From Bradyrhizobium monzae (GTDB lineage: Bacteria > Pseudomonadota > Alphaproteobacteria > Rhizobiales > Xanthobacteraceae), in contig NZ_JAIRDQ010000003.1 in NCBI RefSeq assembly GCF_021458635.1, positions 434,001-498,000 of the forward strand: a DNA stretch of 64,000 bases, in the 5' to 3' direction. Of the stretch, positions 33,543-41,591 are shown one piece after another; within the stretch, counting starts at the first letter, position 1, and every line of letters begins with the position of its first letter. The notes beneath the pieces were generated by a model that had not been told where the DNA came from, searched no databases, and saw only the letters and a program-made list of their open reading frames with translations. A program made the position numbers and the translations under genes.

Positions 33543-34795
33543 GTTCTCTCATCGCGGCTGATGCGTGCCGCAGCTTGATCGGCGATGGCAGCGAGTGCCG
33601 CTTCCTCTAGTGGAAAATCCGCCGCCAGCCAAGCGTCCTCGGCGAGTGTCAACACATGTCCGAGCGCAGGCCCTTCCGCCACGCCGCGCGCGATGAAGTC
33701 GGCGGCTTTCAGCGGGAATTTCGGCGCGGTCCAGCGTTGCGGCAACTCAGCGAGCTCGCGCCAGCGCGACGACATCACGTCGCCGCCGTTGCGTGCCCAG
33801 GCCAGCAACACACGATCGTGATAGCGCTCGGGCCCCAGCCGATACACCAGCCGCCGCGCATTGGCTTCGTCCTTGGTGGCGAAGCGCCACCAGCGATGGC
33901 CCATCGAATCGAGCGCCTTGGCTTCGGCATTGGACAGCCTCAGGCGGGCCGCGACGCGCTTGGCGTCTTCGGTGACGGCGACCGTCAGCGTGGCGAGGCG
34001 GCGGGTGCTGCTTGCCGGCAATCCCAGCTCGCGCTCGATCGCGATCATCGCCGTCAGCGGCCCGGTATAGACAACGCCGCCGATCAGCGCCTGCAGCAAG
34101 CCGGCATCGGCCATCGCGAGCGCGGCCGCGGACGCGCCGCCCGCCACCAGCAATTTCAGCATCTCGATGCGCACGCGTTCGGCCGAGAGCGCGGCAAGGC
34201 CCGCGCGGCCGCGGATGCAGGCGAGATAGCCGTCGCGGTCGGGCTCGCCGGCGCCGAAGGCGGCATGGATGCGGAAGAAGCGCAGGATGCGCAAATAGTC
34301 TTCGGCGATGCGCTGGTCGGGATCGCCGATAAAGCGCACGCGCCGCGCCTTGGCGTCCGCGATGCCGCCGACATAGTCGTAGACGACGCCGTTCGCATCG
34401 ACCGACAGGCCGTTCATGGTGAAGTCGCGCCGCTCGGCGTCCTTCACCCAGTCGCGGCCGAAGGCGACCTTGGCCTTGCGGCCGAAGGTTTCGGTATCCT
34501 CGCGCAGCGTCGTGACTTCGTAAGGCGTGCCGTCGACGACCAGCGTGACGGTGCCGTGGTCGATGCCGGTCGGCACGCTCTTGATGCCCGCAGCCTTCGC
34601 GCGCCGGACCACCTCGTCGGGGCGCGCCGTGGTCGCGATATCCGTGTCGCCCGGCGGCAGGCCGAGCAGCGCGTTGCGGACGGTGCCGCCGACCACGCGC
34701 GCCTCCTCGCCATTGACGTTGAGCAGTTGCAGGACGCGCGCCGTCCCGCCCGAGGTCAGCCAGGGCGCACCAGCAAGGATTGGCTCCGCGCTCAT
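33539..34795 (-). CDS. cca: CCA tRNA nucleotidyltransferase
   Basis: A class II nucleotidyltransferase of 418 residues. 'VVGGTVRNALLGLPPGDTDI' contains the GG and DxD (Asp50, Asp52) that bind the metal and nucleotide. 'RRDFTMNGLSVD' and 'EDYLRILRFFRIHAAFG' are later conserved blocks. It adds or repairs the CCA end of tRNAs. The start at 34795 (MSAEPILAG) follows DUF6111 by 25 bases; a longer frame adds 40 unlike residues. It has no HD domain, as in other alphaproteobacterial enzymes. Confidence 0.94.
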   Translation of the reverse strand: MSAEPILAGAPWLTSGGTARVLQLLNVNGEEARVVGGTVRNALLGLPPGDTDIATTARPDEVVRRAKAAGIKSVPTGIDHGTVTLVVDGTPYEVTTLREDTETFGRKAKVAFGRDWVKDAERRDFTMNGLSVDANGVVYDYVGGIADAKARRVRFIGDPDQRIAEDYLRILRFFRIHAAFGAGEPDRDGYLACIRGRAGLAALSAERVRIEMLKLLVAGGASAAALAMADAGLLQALIGGVVYTGPLTAMIAIERELGLPASSTRRLATLTVAVTEDAKRVAARLRLSNAEAKALDSMGHRWWRFATKDEANARRLVYRLGPERYHDRVLLAWARNGGDVMSSRWRELAELPQRWTAPKFPLKAADFIARGVAEGPALGHVLTLAEDAWLAADFPLEEAALAAIADQAAARISRDERT

Positions 34796-34820
34796 CGTCC
34801 GGCCCTTATCTTTTTTCCAT

Positions 34821-35084
34821 TCAACTGTCCCTGCCCGGCACGAGCTTGCCATTCTCGATATGGGCGGGAACGTAGGTCGAGTTCGGCGCAGCGCCGGAGA
34901 AATGCGCAAGTCCAACCAGCCCGGCGATCACGAGCACGAGTGCCACCAGCACCAGGCGCGCGACGATGGTGACCGGCCAGGACGATTGTACGAACAGGCC
35001 GGACCGCGTGGCGGCGAGGAACAGCGCATAGACGGCAAAAGGGATGAGGAAGATTCCGATCTCGGTCAGGACCGCCCGGGTCAT
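34821..35084 (-). CDS. DUF6111 family small membrane protein
   Basis: An 87-residue protein with two hydrophobic helices ('TEIGIFLIPFAVYALFLAA' and 'IVARLVLVALVLVIAGLVGL') and a C-terminal 'STYVPAHIENGKLVPG' that is strongly conserved in the family. Its ATG overlaps the stop of the CoA pyrophosphatase by 4 bases (ATGA). Function unknown. The fixed position before cca in many Alphaproteobacteria suggests a shared transcript rather than a shared pathway. Confidence 0.82.
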   Translation of the reverse strand: MTRAVLTEIGIFLIPFAVYALFLAATRSGLFVQSSWPVTIVARLVLVALVLVIAGLVGLAHFSGAAPNSTYVPAHIENGKLVPGRDS

Positions 35085-35734
35085 GACGAATAGATCCGCT
35101 CATACAGCACGCGCAGCATTCCGGCCGTCGCACCCCAGATGTAGCGCTCCGCAAACGGCATCGCATAGTAAAATCGCTCCATGCCGCGGAATTCCTTGCT
35201 GTGCACCTGATGGTTCGACGGATTCATCAGGAAGGATAACGGCACTTCGAATGCGTCATCAACCTCGGAATGGTTGATCGTGAGCTGAAAGCCCGGCCGC
35301 ACCCGGGCCACTGTCGGCAGGATGCGGAAGCCGAACGCCGTGCCATAGAGATCGAGATAGCCGATCGGCTCGACGAAATCTCTGGACAGCCCGACCTCTT
35401 CCTCCGCTTCGCGCAGCGCAGCATCGAGCGGCGAGGAATCGGTCGCGTCGATCTTGCCACCGGGAAAGGCGATCTGGCCGGCGTGATCGTTGAGGTTCGC
35501 CGAACGCTGCGTCAGCAGGATGGTCGGCTCGGGACGATCGACCACCGCAATCAGCACGGCGGCGGGGCGCACCGGCTGCTCGCGCGCGACGATCTCGAGC
35601 ATCTTGTCGGTGCCGGGATCGCCGGAGGCGGGGACGATATTCGGATCAAACAGCCCGGGCGGCACGTCGAAGCCGAGCTTCGCCCTGGAGCGCGCAAAGA
35701 AATCCGCCGCGCGGAAAGCGACAGGCTCGCTCAT
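35081..35734 (-). CDS. NUDIX hydrolase, CoA pyrophosphatase type
   Basis: A 217-residue NudL-like protein. The extended Nudix box 'GGKIDATDSSPLDAALREAE' continuing EEVGL is of the CoA pyrophosphatase subfamily, preceded by 'LLTQRSANLNDHAGQIAFPG', the UPF0035 motif that contacts CoA. It hydrolyses CoA to 4'-phosphopantetheine and 3',5'-ADP. I take the ATG at 35734 (MSEPVAFR); a TTG at 35773 that overlaps the upstream stop is also possible and would add 13 residues. Second gene of the operon. Confidence 0.88.
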   Translation of the reverse strand: MSEPVAFRAADFFARSRAKLGFDVPPGLFDPNIVPASGDPGTDKMLEIVAREQPVRPAAVLIAVVDRPEPTILLTQRSANLNDHAGQIAFPGGKIDATDSSPLDAALREAEEEVGLSRDFVEPIGYLDLYGTAFGFRILPTVARVRPGFQLTINHSEVDDAFEVPLSFLMNPSNHQVHSKEFRGMERFYYAMPFAERYIWGATAGMLRVLYERIYSS

Positions 35735-35769
35735 CTCGCTCTCGGACTCACTCCTGGAGATAGGCTTGT

Positions 35770-36381
35770 TCAAAGCGCGGCCCTCACCTGCTCCGCGTCG
35801 GCCATGGCGAAGAACTCGCCGGCCGACTCGACGCCGAACATCGGCTGGCCATCGACCATCCGCTCCTCACCCATGTCAACAAGATCGTAATAGAGCGCGC
35901 GGGTGACCTTGGCCCAGAGGTCGGCACGGACATGCAGGTATGGCGTCAACCCGCCGTCCCGGGCCTGCTCGAAGCGCAGCCGGTGCGCGGCATCGCAGGT
36001 GACCCAGTCGTCGACATTGGTGCGGAAGCTCAGCACGCGATGGTCGTCCTCGTCGCTCTTCAGCATCTCCACCGCCATGAAGGGTGCGTCGTCGACACGG
36101 ATGCCGACTTTCTCCACGGGCGTGACGAGGAAATGCTTGTCGCCCTCGCGCTTCAGAATCGTCGAGAACAGGCGGACCAGCGCGTGACGCCCGATTGGCG
36201 TGCCCATGTAGAACCAAGTACCATCGGACGCGATTCGGATGTCGAGATCGCCGCAAAGCGGCGGATTCCACAGATGCACCGGAGGCAGGCCCTTTTTGGC
36301 GCCTTCGGCACCGGCAGCACTTTTGGCGGCGGCAGTCAGCCCCTCAAGACCGCGATCGGCGCTCTGCCCTTGGTTCGCCAT
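35770..36381 (-). CDS. DUF1285 protein
   Basis: A protein of 203 residues (or 210 if translation starts at 36402). The DUF1285 domain is seen from 'LPPVHLWNPPLCGDLDIRI' onward, with 'GTWFYMGTPIGRHALVRLF', 'VTPVEKVGIRVDDAPFMAV' and 'LRFEQARDGGLTPYLHVR'. Structures of this family show a double PH-like barrel; no activity is known. The ATG at 36381 has AGGG upstream. It is the first gene of the DUF1285-NUDIX-DUF6111-cca-tauE operon and divergent from the MoxR operon, with a shared 279-base promoter region. Confidence 0.85.
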   Translation of the reverse strand: MANQGQSADRGLEGLTAAAKSAAGAEGAKKGLPPVHLWNPPLCGDLDIRIASDGTWFYMGTPIGRHALVRLFSTILKREGDKHFLVTPVEKVGIRVDDAPFMAVEMLKSDEDDHRVLSFRTNVDDWVTCDAAHRLRFEQARDGGLTPYLHVRADLWAKVTRALYYDLVDMGEERMVDGQPMFGVESAGEFFAMADAEQVRAAL

Positions 36382-36660
36382 GGTTTGCCCTGACTTTGTC
36401 ATTTCGCACGGATGTCGTTTGGCACGTTTGGTGCAGGTCTACGTTGTCAATCGGTGCGCGGTTCCATCCCCGGACTAGTCCGGTGTGGAGGTCGCCACTT
36501 CGTGATGCCCTACATAACCCTAAGCCGATAAGGTGGGGATAGGTTAATTCAACGAATACATGGCCTTCCTGCAAGTCTAGCATGGGGCCCAAGACGACGT
36601 GAATGTCGACGTGAAATGACGACGCAAGATTGCCGCGTGGCAGGCTTAAGGAGCTAACGG

Positions 36661-37659
36661 ATGGCGGAAAGTGTCGAGAAGCTCGAAGACGGCATCGTCC
36701 GTTCGGCCGAGCAGGTGTCGAGCCAGGTGCGCGCGGCGAAGGACGCGATCGCATCGGTGATCTTCGGCCAGGATCGCGTGATCGAGAACACGCTGGTCAC
36801 GATCCTCTCCGGCGGACACGCGCTGTTGATCGGTGTGCCCGGACTTGCCAAGACCAAGCTGGTCGAGACGCTCGGCGTCACGCTCGGCCTCGATGCCAAG
36901 CGCATCCAGTTCACGCCCGATTTGATGCCGTCGGACATTCTCGGCGCCGAAGTGCTCGACGAGAGCACCGCGGGAAAACGCTCCTTCCGCTTCATCTCCG
37001 GTCCCGTGTTCGCGCAGCTGTTGATGGCCGACGAGATCAACCGCGCCAGCCCGCGCACGCAATCGGCGCTGCTGCAGGCGATGCAGGAGCAGCACATCAC
37101 CGTCGCCGGCGCGCGCCACGATTTGCCGAAACCGTTCCACGTGCTCGCGACGCAAAACCCGCTGGAGCAGGAAGGCACCTATCCGCTGCCCGAAGCGCAG
37201 CTCGACCGCTTCCTGATGGAGATCGACGTCGATTATCCCGATCGCGACGCCGAACGCCGCATCCTGTTCGAGACCACCGGCGCCGAGGAAACGCTGGCAA
37301 AGGCATCGTTGACGGCGGATGCGCTGATCACGGCGCAGCGGCTGGTGCGCCGCCTGCCGGTCGGCGATTCCGTGGTTGAAGCTATCCTCTCGCTGGTGCG
37401 TTCGGCCCGTCCGGGCCCGGACAGCGGCGAGGCCGGCAAGTTCATCGCCTGGGGCCCCGGCCCGCGCGCCAGCCAATCCCTCATGCTGGCCGTGCGCGCC
37501 CGCGCGCTGATCGACGGACGTCTCGCACCCTCGGTCGACGACGTGCTCGACCTCGCCGAACCGATTCTGAAGCACCGCATGGCGCTGACGTTCCAGGCGC
37601 GCGCGGAGGGACGCACGATTCCGGACGTGATCCGGCAATTGAAGGCACGGATCGGTTGA
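36661..37659 (+). CDS. MoxR-family AAA+ ATPase
   Basis: A 332-residue protein. Walker A is in 'GVPGLAKTKLVETL' (residues 58-71) and Walker B 'LLMADEINRA' (120-129), with 'PFHVLATQNPLEQEGTYPLP' as sensor region and a C-terminal lid. MoxR ATPases act as chaperones that activate or assemble partners bearing VWA or DUF58 domains. GGAG precedes the ATG by six bases. It heads a four-gene operon whose reading frames overlap or abut: DUF58 begins at the stop codon of this gene. Confidence 0.93.
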   Translation: MAESVEKLEDGIVRSAEQVSSQVRAAKDAIASVIFGQDRVIENTLVTILSGGHALLIGVPGLAKTKLVETLGVTLGLDAKRIQFTPDLMPSDILGAEVLDESTAGKRSFRFISGPVFAQLLMADEINRASPRTQSALLQAMQEQHITVAGARHDLPKPFHVLATQNPLEQEGTYPLPEAQLDRFLMEIDVDYPDRDAERRILFETTGAEETLAKASLTADALITAQRLVRRLPVGDSVVEAILSLVRSARPGPDSGEAGKFIAWGPGPRASQSLMLAVRARALIDGRLAPSVDDVLDLAEPILKHRMALTFQARAEGRTIPDVIRQLKARIG

Positions 37660-38603
37660 TGGCCGCAGAGACCGGGCACACAGCAAAGGAGATCATCGCG
37701 ATCCGACGTGCCGATGGCGAAAGCCGTACGCTCGCCGCTTCGCTGCCACGCCTGGTGCTCGAGGCCCGCCGCATCGCCGCCAACGTCATCCACGGTTTGC
37801 ATGGAAGGCGCCGCGCCGGCTCGGGCGAGAATTTCTGGCAATACCGTCGCTTCGTGTCGGGCGAGCCATCGCAGAATGTCGACTGGCGCCGCTCGGCGCG
37901 CGACGACCATCTCTATGTTCGCGAGCTCGAATGGGAAGCCTCGCACACGGTGTGGATCTGGCCCGACCGTTCGCCGTCGATGGCGTTCGCCTCGAAGACC
38001 GCGCGTGAATCCAAATTGGAACGCACGCTGATCGTCGCCTTTGCGCTGGCCGAGCTGCTGGTCGCGGGCGGCGAACGGGTCGGCATTCCAGGATTGATGG
38101 CACCGACCGCAAGCCGCAGCGTCATCGACAAGATGGCACAGGCGATGCTGCATGACGATGCCGACCGGCTGAGCCTGCCGCCATCCTTCGTCCCCGCCGC
38201 CCTCGCCGAGACGATCGTGCTGTCGGATTTCTGGTCACCGATCGCGGAGATCAGGACCACGCTCGCAGGGCTCTCCGGCTCCGGCGCGCATGGCACGCTG
38301 GTGCAGATCGTCGATCCCGCCGAGGAATCGTTTCCCTATTCGGGCCGCGTCGAGTTCGTCGAGCCGGAAGGCTTTGGCGTGATCACCGCCGGCCGCGCTG
38401 AAAGCTGGGCGGAGGATTACACCGCGCGGCTGGCGCTGCACCGCGACCAGATCCGCGCCGAGACCAACAAGCTCGACTGGCTGTTCACGACGCATGCGAC
38501 CGACCGCTCGGCCGCCGAGCTCCTGCTGTTCCTCCATGCCGGCATGCAGGTGAGCAAGTCGGGCGCCCGTACCACTGCGATCAAGGCGGGGCCGGCCGCA
38601 TGA
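37659..38603 (+). CDS. DUF58 domain protein
   Basis: A 314-residue protein. 'FWQYRRFVSGEPSQNVDWRR' with the following SAR is the DUF58 hallmark, and the surrounding segment 'WIWPDRSPSMAF' has a VWA-like DxSxS variant (DRSPS). The ATG overlaps the MoxR stop by one base (TGATG), and its own stop overlaps the next start by four bases. In MoxR clusters DUF58 proteins are thought to be the substrates or adaptors of the ATPase. Cytoplasmic, with no membrane segment seen. Confidence 0.9.
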   Translation: MAAETGHTAKEIIAIRRADGESRTLAASLPRLVLEARRIAANVIHGLHGRRRAGSGENFWQYRRFVSGEPSQNVDWRRSARDDHLYVRELEWEASHTVWIWPDRSPSMAFASKTARESKLERTLIVAFALAELLVAGGERVGIPGLMAPTASRSVIDKMAQAMLHDDADRLSLPPSFVPAALAETIVLSDFWSPIAEIRTTLAGLSGSGAHGTLVQIVDPAEESFPYSGRVEFVEPEGFGVITAGRAESWAEDYTARLALHRDQIRAETNKLDWLFTTHATDRSAAELLLFLHAGMQVSKSGARTTAIKAGPAA

Positions 38604-41413
38604 TGGGATTGCCGCTCGCCTTCACCGAACCGCTGCTCCTGATCGGCCTCGTCAGCCTGCCGGTGCTGTGGTGGCTGTTGCGCGTGATGCCGCCGCGGCC
38701 GCGCCGCATCGAATTTCCGCCGACACGCCTGCTGTTCGACATCGCGCCGCGGGAAGAAACGCCCTCGCGGACGCCGTGGTGGCTGACCGCGCTGCGGCTC
38801 CTGGCTGCGGCTCTCGTCATTTTCGCCGCCGCCGGCCCGATCTGGAATCCGCAGACCGGCCTTGCTGCAAGCAAGGCGCCGCTGATGATCATGCTCGACG
38901 ACGGCTGGAGCGCCGCATCGAACTGGGACGTCAGGATCAGGGCCGCCGACGAGCTGATCGCCAATGCCGACAACGACCGCCGCGCGATCGCGCTGGTGCC
39001 GCTGTCCGAGCCGAACCGCGACATCACGCTGATGCCGGCGGGCGCAGCGCGCGTTGCGCTGCGACAGATCGTGCCAAAGCCCTATTCGATCGAGCGCGTC
39101 GAAACCCTCACCGCGGTCGATCGGTTCCTGAAAGCCACCGGCGACTGCGAGATCGCCTGGCTGTCCGACGGCGTCGACACAGGTCGCGGCGAAGAGTTCG
39201 TAGCTGGACTCGGCAAGACCTTGGGGGATCGCAGCTTGACGGTGTTCGAAGGCGGCACCTCCTCGCCGCTGGCGCTGGTCGCGGCGGAGAACGCGGCGGC
39301 GAAGATGACGGTGAAGGTGCTGCGCACCGACAGCGGTATTGCCGCCGGCACCGTGCGGGCGCTGGACCAGAAGGCCTCGCCGATCGGCGAGGCGCGCTTT
39401 ACGTTCGGGCCGCAGGACAAGGAGACCGAGGCCGCGTTCGACCTGCCCGTCGAGCTGCGCAACGACATCTCGCGGCTCGAGATCTCCGGCGAACGTTCGG
39501 CCGGCGCGGTGCAGCTGCTCGACAAGCGCTGGCGGCGGCGCGCCATCGGCATCGTCTCGGGCGCAAGCAGCGAGACCGCGCAGCCGCTGCTGGCGCCGAC
39601 CTTCTACCTCACGCGCGCACTGGCGCCGTTCGCCGACGTGCGGCTCGCCGACAAGGGCTCGCCGCAGCAGGGCATCACGCAATTTTTGGATCAAAAACTG
39701 CCGATGATCATCCTCGCGGACGTCGGCACCGTCGCGCCAGAATTGCGCGAACGGCTCAACGCCTGGATCGACCAGGGCGGCGTGCTGGTGCGCTTCGCCG
39801 GCCCCCGGCTGGCGCAGGCCGAAGACGATCTGGTCCCGGTCAAGCTGCGCAAGGGCGGCCGCACGCTCGGCGGCAGCCTGACCTGGGAGAAGCCGCAGCA
39901 TCTCGCCGCCTTCGCGGCTGACGGTCCGTTTGCCGGCGTCGTCGTGCCCAAGGACGTCACCGTGAGCCGGCAGGTGCTGGCCGAGCCCGATGCGGTGCTC
40001 GCCACCAAGAGCTGGGCCTCGCTCGAAGACGGCACGCCGCTCGTGACCGGCGAGCATCGCGGCAAGGGCATCGTCAGCCTGTTCCACGTCAGCGCCGACA
40101 TGCGCTGGTCGGATCTGCCGATGTCGGGCACCTTCGTCGAAATGCTCCGGCGCGTCGTCGACATGTCCGGCTACACCGCCAAGCCCGGCGCCGGCGTTGC
40201 CGCTGAAGCGACCGCCGAGACGCTGGCACCGCTGCGCATGCTCGACGGCTTCGGCGCCTTTGGGCCGCCGCCGTCCACCGCCAAGCCGCTGACGGCTGAT
40301 TATCGCGACCGCGCCACGCCGGATCATCCGCCCGGCTTCTACGGTCCAGCAGAAGGACCGCTCGCCGTGAACACGCTCGCTAACGCCGACCGCATCGCAG
40401 CCCTCAACACCGCAGGCCTCCGCGCCCGGCACGCCACCTACACCAACGCCGAGCCGCGCGATCTGCGCGGCTGGCTGCTGTCGACCTCGCTGGCGCTGTT
40501 CCTGGTGGACGCGATCATCGTGGCGCTGCTCGGCGGCGGCCTCGCTGCGCTGCTGCGTCGTCGCGCCGCGCCCGCCATCATCCTGCTCGGCTTCATGCTC
40601 GCAGGCATCGCGGTGCTCTCGCCGACGCCGTCGCGCGCCGACAGCGCATCGGACGAGTTCGCGATGAAGTCGACCTCGCAGACCCGCCTCGCCTATGTCG
40701 TCACCGGCAATGCCGACGTGGATTCCATCGTCAAGGCCGGCCTGTCCGGCCTGACGCTGTTCCTGGCGCAGCGCACCGCGCTCGAAGCCGGCGACCCCGT
40801 CGGCGTCGATCCCGCGCGCGACGAGCTCGCCTTCTTCCCGCTGATCTACTGGCCGATCGTGCCGGGCGCGCCAAAACCGCCGCAGGACGCCATCAACAAG
40901 ATCGACGCCTATATGAAGCAGGGCGGCACCGTGATCTTCGACACCCGCGACGCGGTCGAAGCACCGCCCGGCGAGAATGGCGCCTCGCAAACGCCGGGCA
41001 TGCAGGCCCTGCGCGAGATCCTGTCGTCGCTCGACGTACCCGAGCTCGAGCCGGTGCCGCGCGAGCACGTGCTGACCAAAACCTTCTATCTCTTGCGCGA
41101 CTTCCCCGGCCGCTTCAACTCGGGCCAGACCTGGGTCGAGGCGCTGCCGCGCGAGGACGATGACGAGAGCGCGCAGCGGCCCGCGCGCGGCGGCGACGGC
41201 GTCTCGCCGATCATCATCACCTCCAACGACCTCGCCGGCGCCTGGGCGCTCCGTCCCGACGGCCAGCCGATGCTGCCGTTGACCCCGGGCGAACCGCGCC
41301 AGCGTGAATTCGCCTACCGCGCCGGCGTCAACATCGTGATGTACACGCTGACCGGCAACTACAAGGCCGACCAGGTGCACGCACCCGCCCTGATCGAACG
41401 GCTGGGGCAATGA
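38600..41413 (+). CDS. BatA-like N-terminal / DUF4159 C-terminal membrane protein
   Basis: A large 937-residue protein. The N-terminus has two membrane helices with the BatA 'aerotolerance' pattern ('LAFTEPLLLIGLVSLPVLWW' and 'LTALRLLAAALVIFAAAGPI'). The middle resembles a VWA-like and glutamine-amidotransferase-like region ('LNAWIDQGGVLVRFAGPRLA'). Two further helices lie near residues 630-680, ending in a signal-like 'SPTPSRADS', then a DUF4159 domain ('DELAFFPLIYWPIVPGAP', 'GGTVIFDTRDA'). The internal signal-like segment suggests a fusion placing DUF4159 outside the membrane. It overlaps DUF58 by four bases. Function unknown. Confidence 0.88.
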   Translation: MMGLPLAFTEPLLLIGLVSLPVLWWLLRVMPPRPRRIEFPPTRLLFDIAPREETPSRTPWWLTALRLLAAALVIFAAAGPIWNPQTGLAASKAPLMIMLDDGWSAASNWDVRIRAADELIANADNDRRAIALVPLSEPNRDITLMPAGAARVALRQIVPKPYSIERVETLTAVDRFLKATGDCEIAWLSDGVDTGRGEEFVAGLGKTLGDRSLTVFEGGTSSPLALVAAENAAAKMTVKVLRTDSGIAAGTVRALDQKASPIGEARFTFGPQDKETEAAFDLPVELRNDISRLEISGERSAGAVQLLDKRWRRRAIGIVSGASSETAQPLLAPTFYLTRALAPFADVRLADKGSPQQGITQFLDQKLPMIILADVGTVAPELRERLNAWIDQGGVLVRFAGPRLAQAEDDLVPVKLRKGGRTLGGSLTWEKPQHLAAFAADGPFAGVVVPKDVTVSRQVLAEPDAVLATKSWASLEDGTPLVTGEHRGKGIVSLFHVSADMRWSDLPMSGTFVEMLRRVVDMSGYTAKPGAGVAAEATAETLAPLRMLDGFGAFGPPPSTAKPLTADYRDRATPDHPPGFYGPAEGPLAVNTLANADRIAALNTAGLRARHATYTNAEPRDLRGWLLSTSLALFLVDAIIVALLGGGLAALLRRRAAPAIILLGFMLAGIAVLSPTPSRADSASDEFAMKSTSQTRLAYVVTGNADVDSIVKAGLSGLTLFLAQRTALEAGDPVGVDPARDELAFFPLIYWPIVPGAPKPPQDAINKIDAYMKQGGTVIFDTRDAVEAPPGENGASQTPGMQALREILSSLDVPELEPVPREHVLTKTFYLLRDFPGRFNSGQTWVEALPREDDDESAQRPARGGDGVSPIIITSNDLAGAWALRPDGQPMLPLTPGEPRQREFAYRAGVNIVMYTLTGNYKADQVHAPALIERLGQ

Positions 41414-41450
41414 TGCGGGTTTCGAATCCGAGTACCCGCCCAAATGAAGC

Positions 41451-41572
41451 CGTCATGGCCGGGCTTAGCCGTCTGAAGGACGGCGTCGCTTCCGCTCGCC
41501 TATGCCCGGCCATCCACGCCTTGCCACGCGGCACGAAGAACGTGGATGCCCGGGACAAGCCCGGGCATGACG
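41451..41572. repeat. Palindromic repeat inside the MoxR operon, CGTCATGGCCGGGCTT type
   Basis: CGTCATGGCCGGGCTT (41451-41466) and AAGCCCGGGCATGACG (41557-41572) are near-perfect complements (one mismatch); inner GCCCGGCCATCCACG and CGTGGATGCCCGGG also pair. The 122-bp element occupies nearly the whole 178-base gap between the DUF4159 gene and the next gene, in an otherwise overlapping operon. A short open frame across it is not a gene. Confidence 0.85.
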
Positions 41573-41591
41573 ATGCCGAGAGAGTGACGAT

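Noticed and set aside
41418..41440. A GGTTTCGAATCCG stretch resembling a tRNA T-arm
   Set aside because: No acceptor, D or anticodon arm can be formed around it, so it is not a tRNA or an obvious attachment site.
38417..41443. A 1008-codon frame antisense to the DUF4159 gene, and a 783-codon frame antisense to the following gene (41328-43679)
   Set aside because: No motifs, low-complexity Arg/Gly/Gln composition, and perfect overlap with well-supported genes on the other strand.
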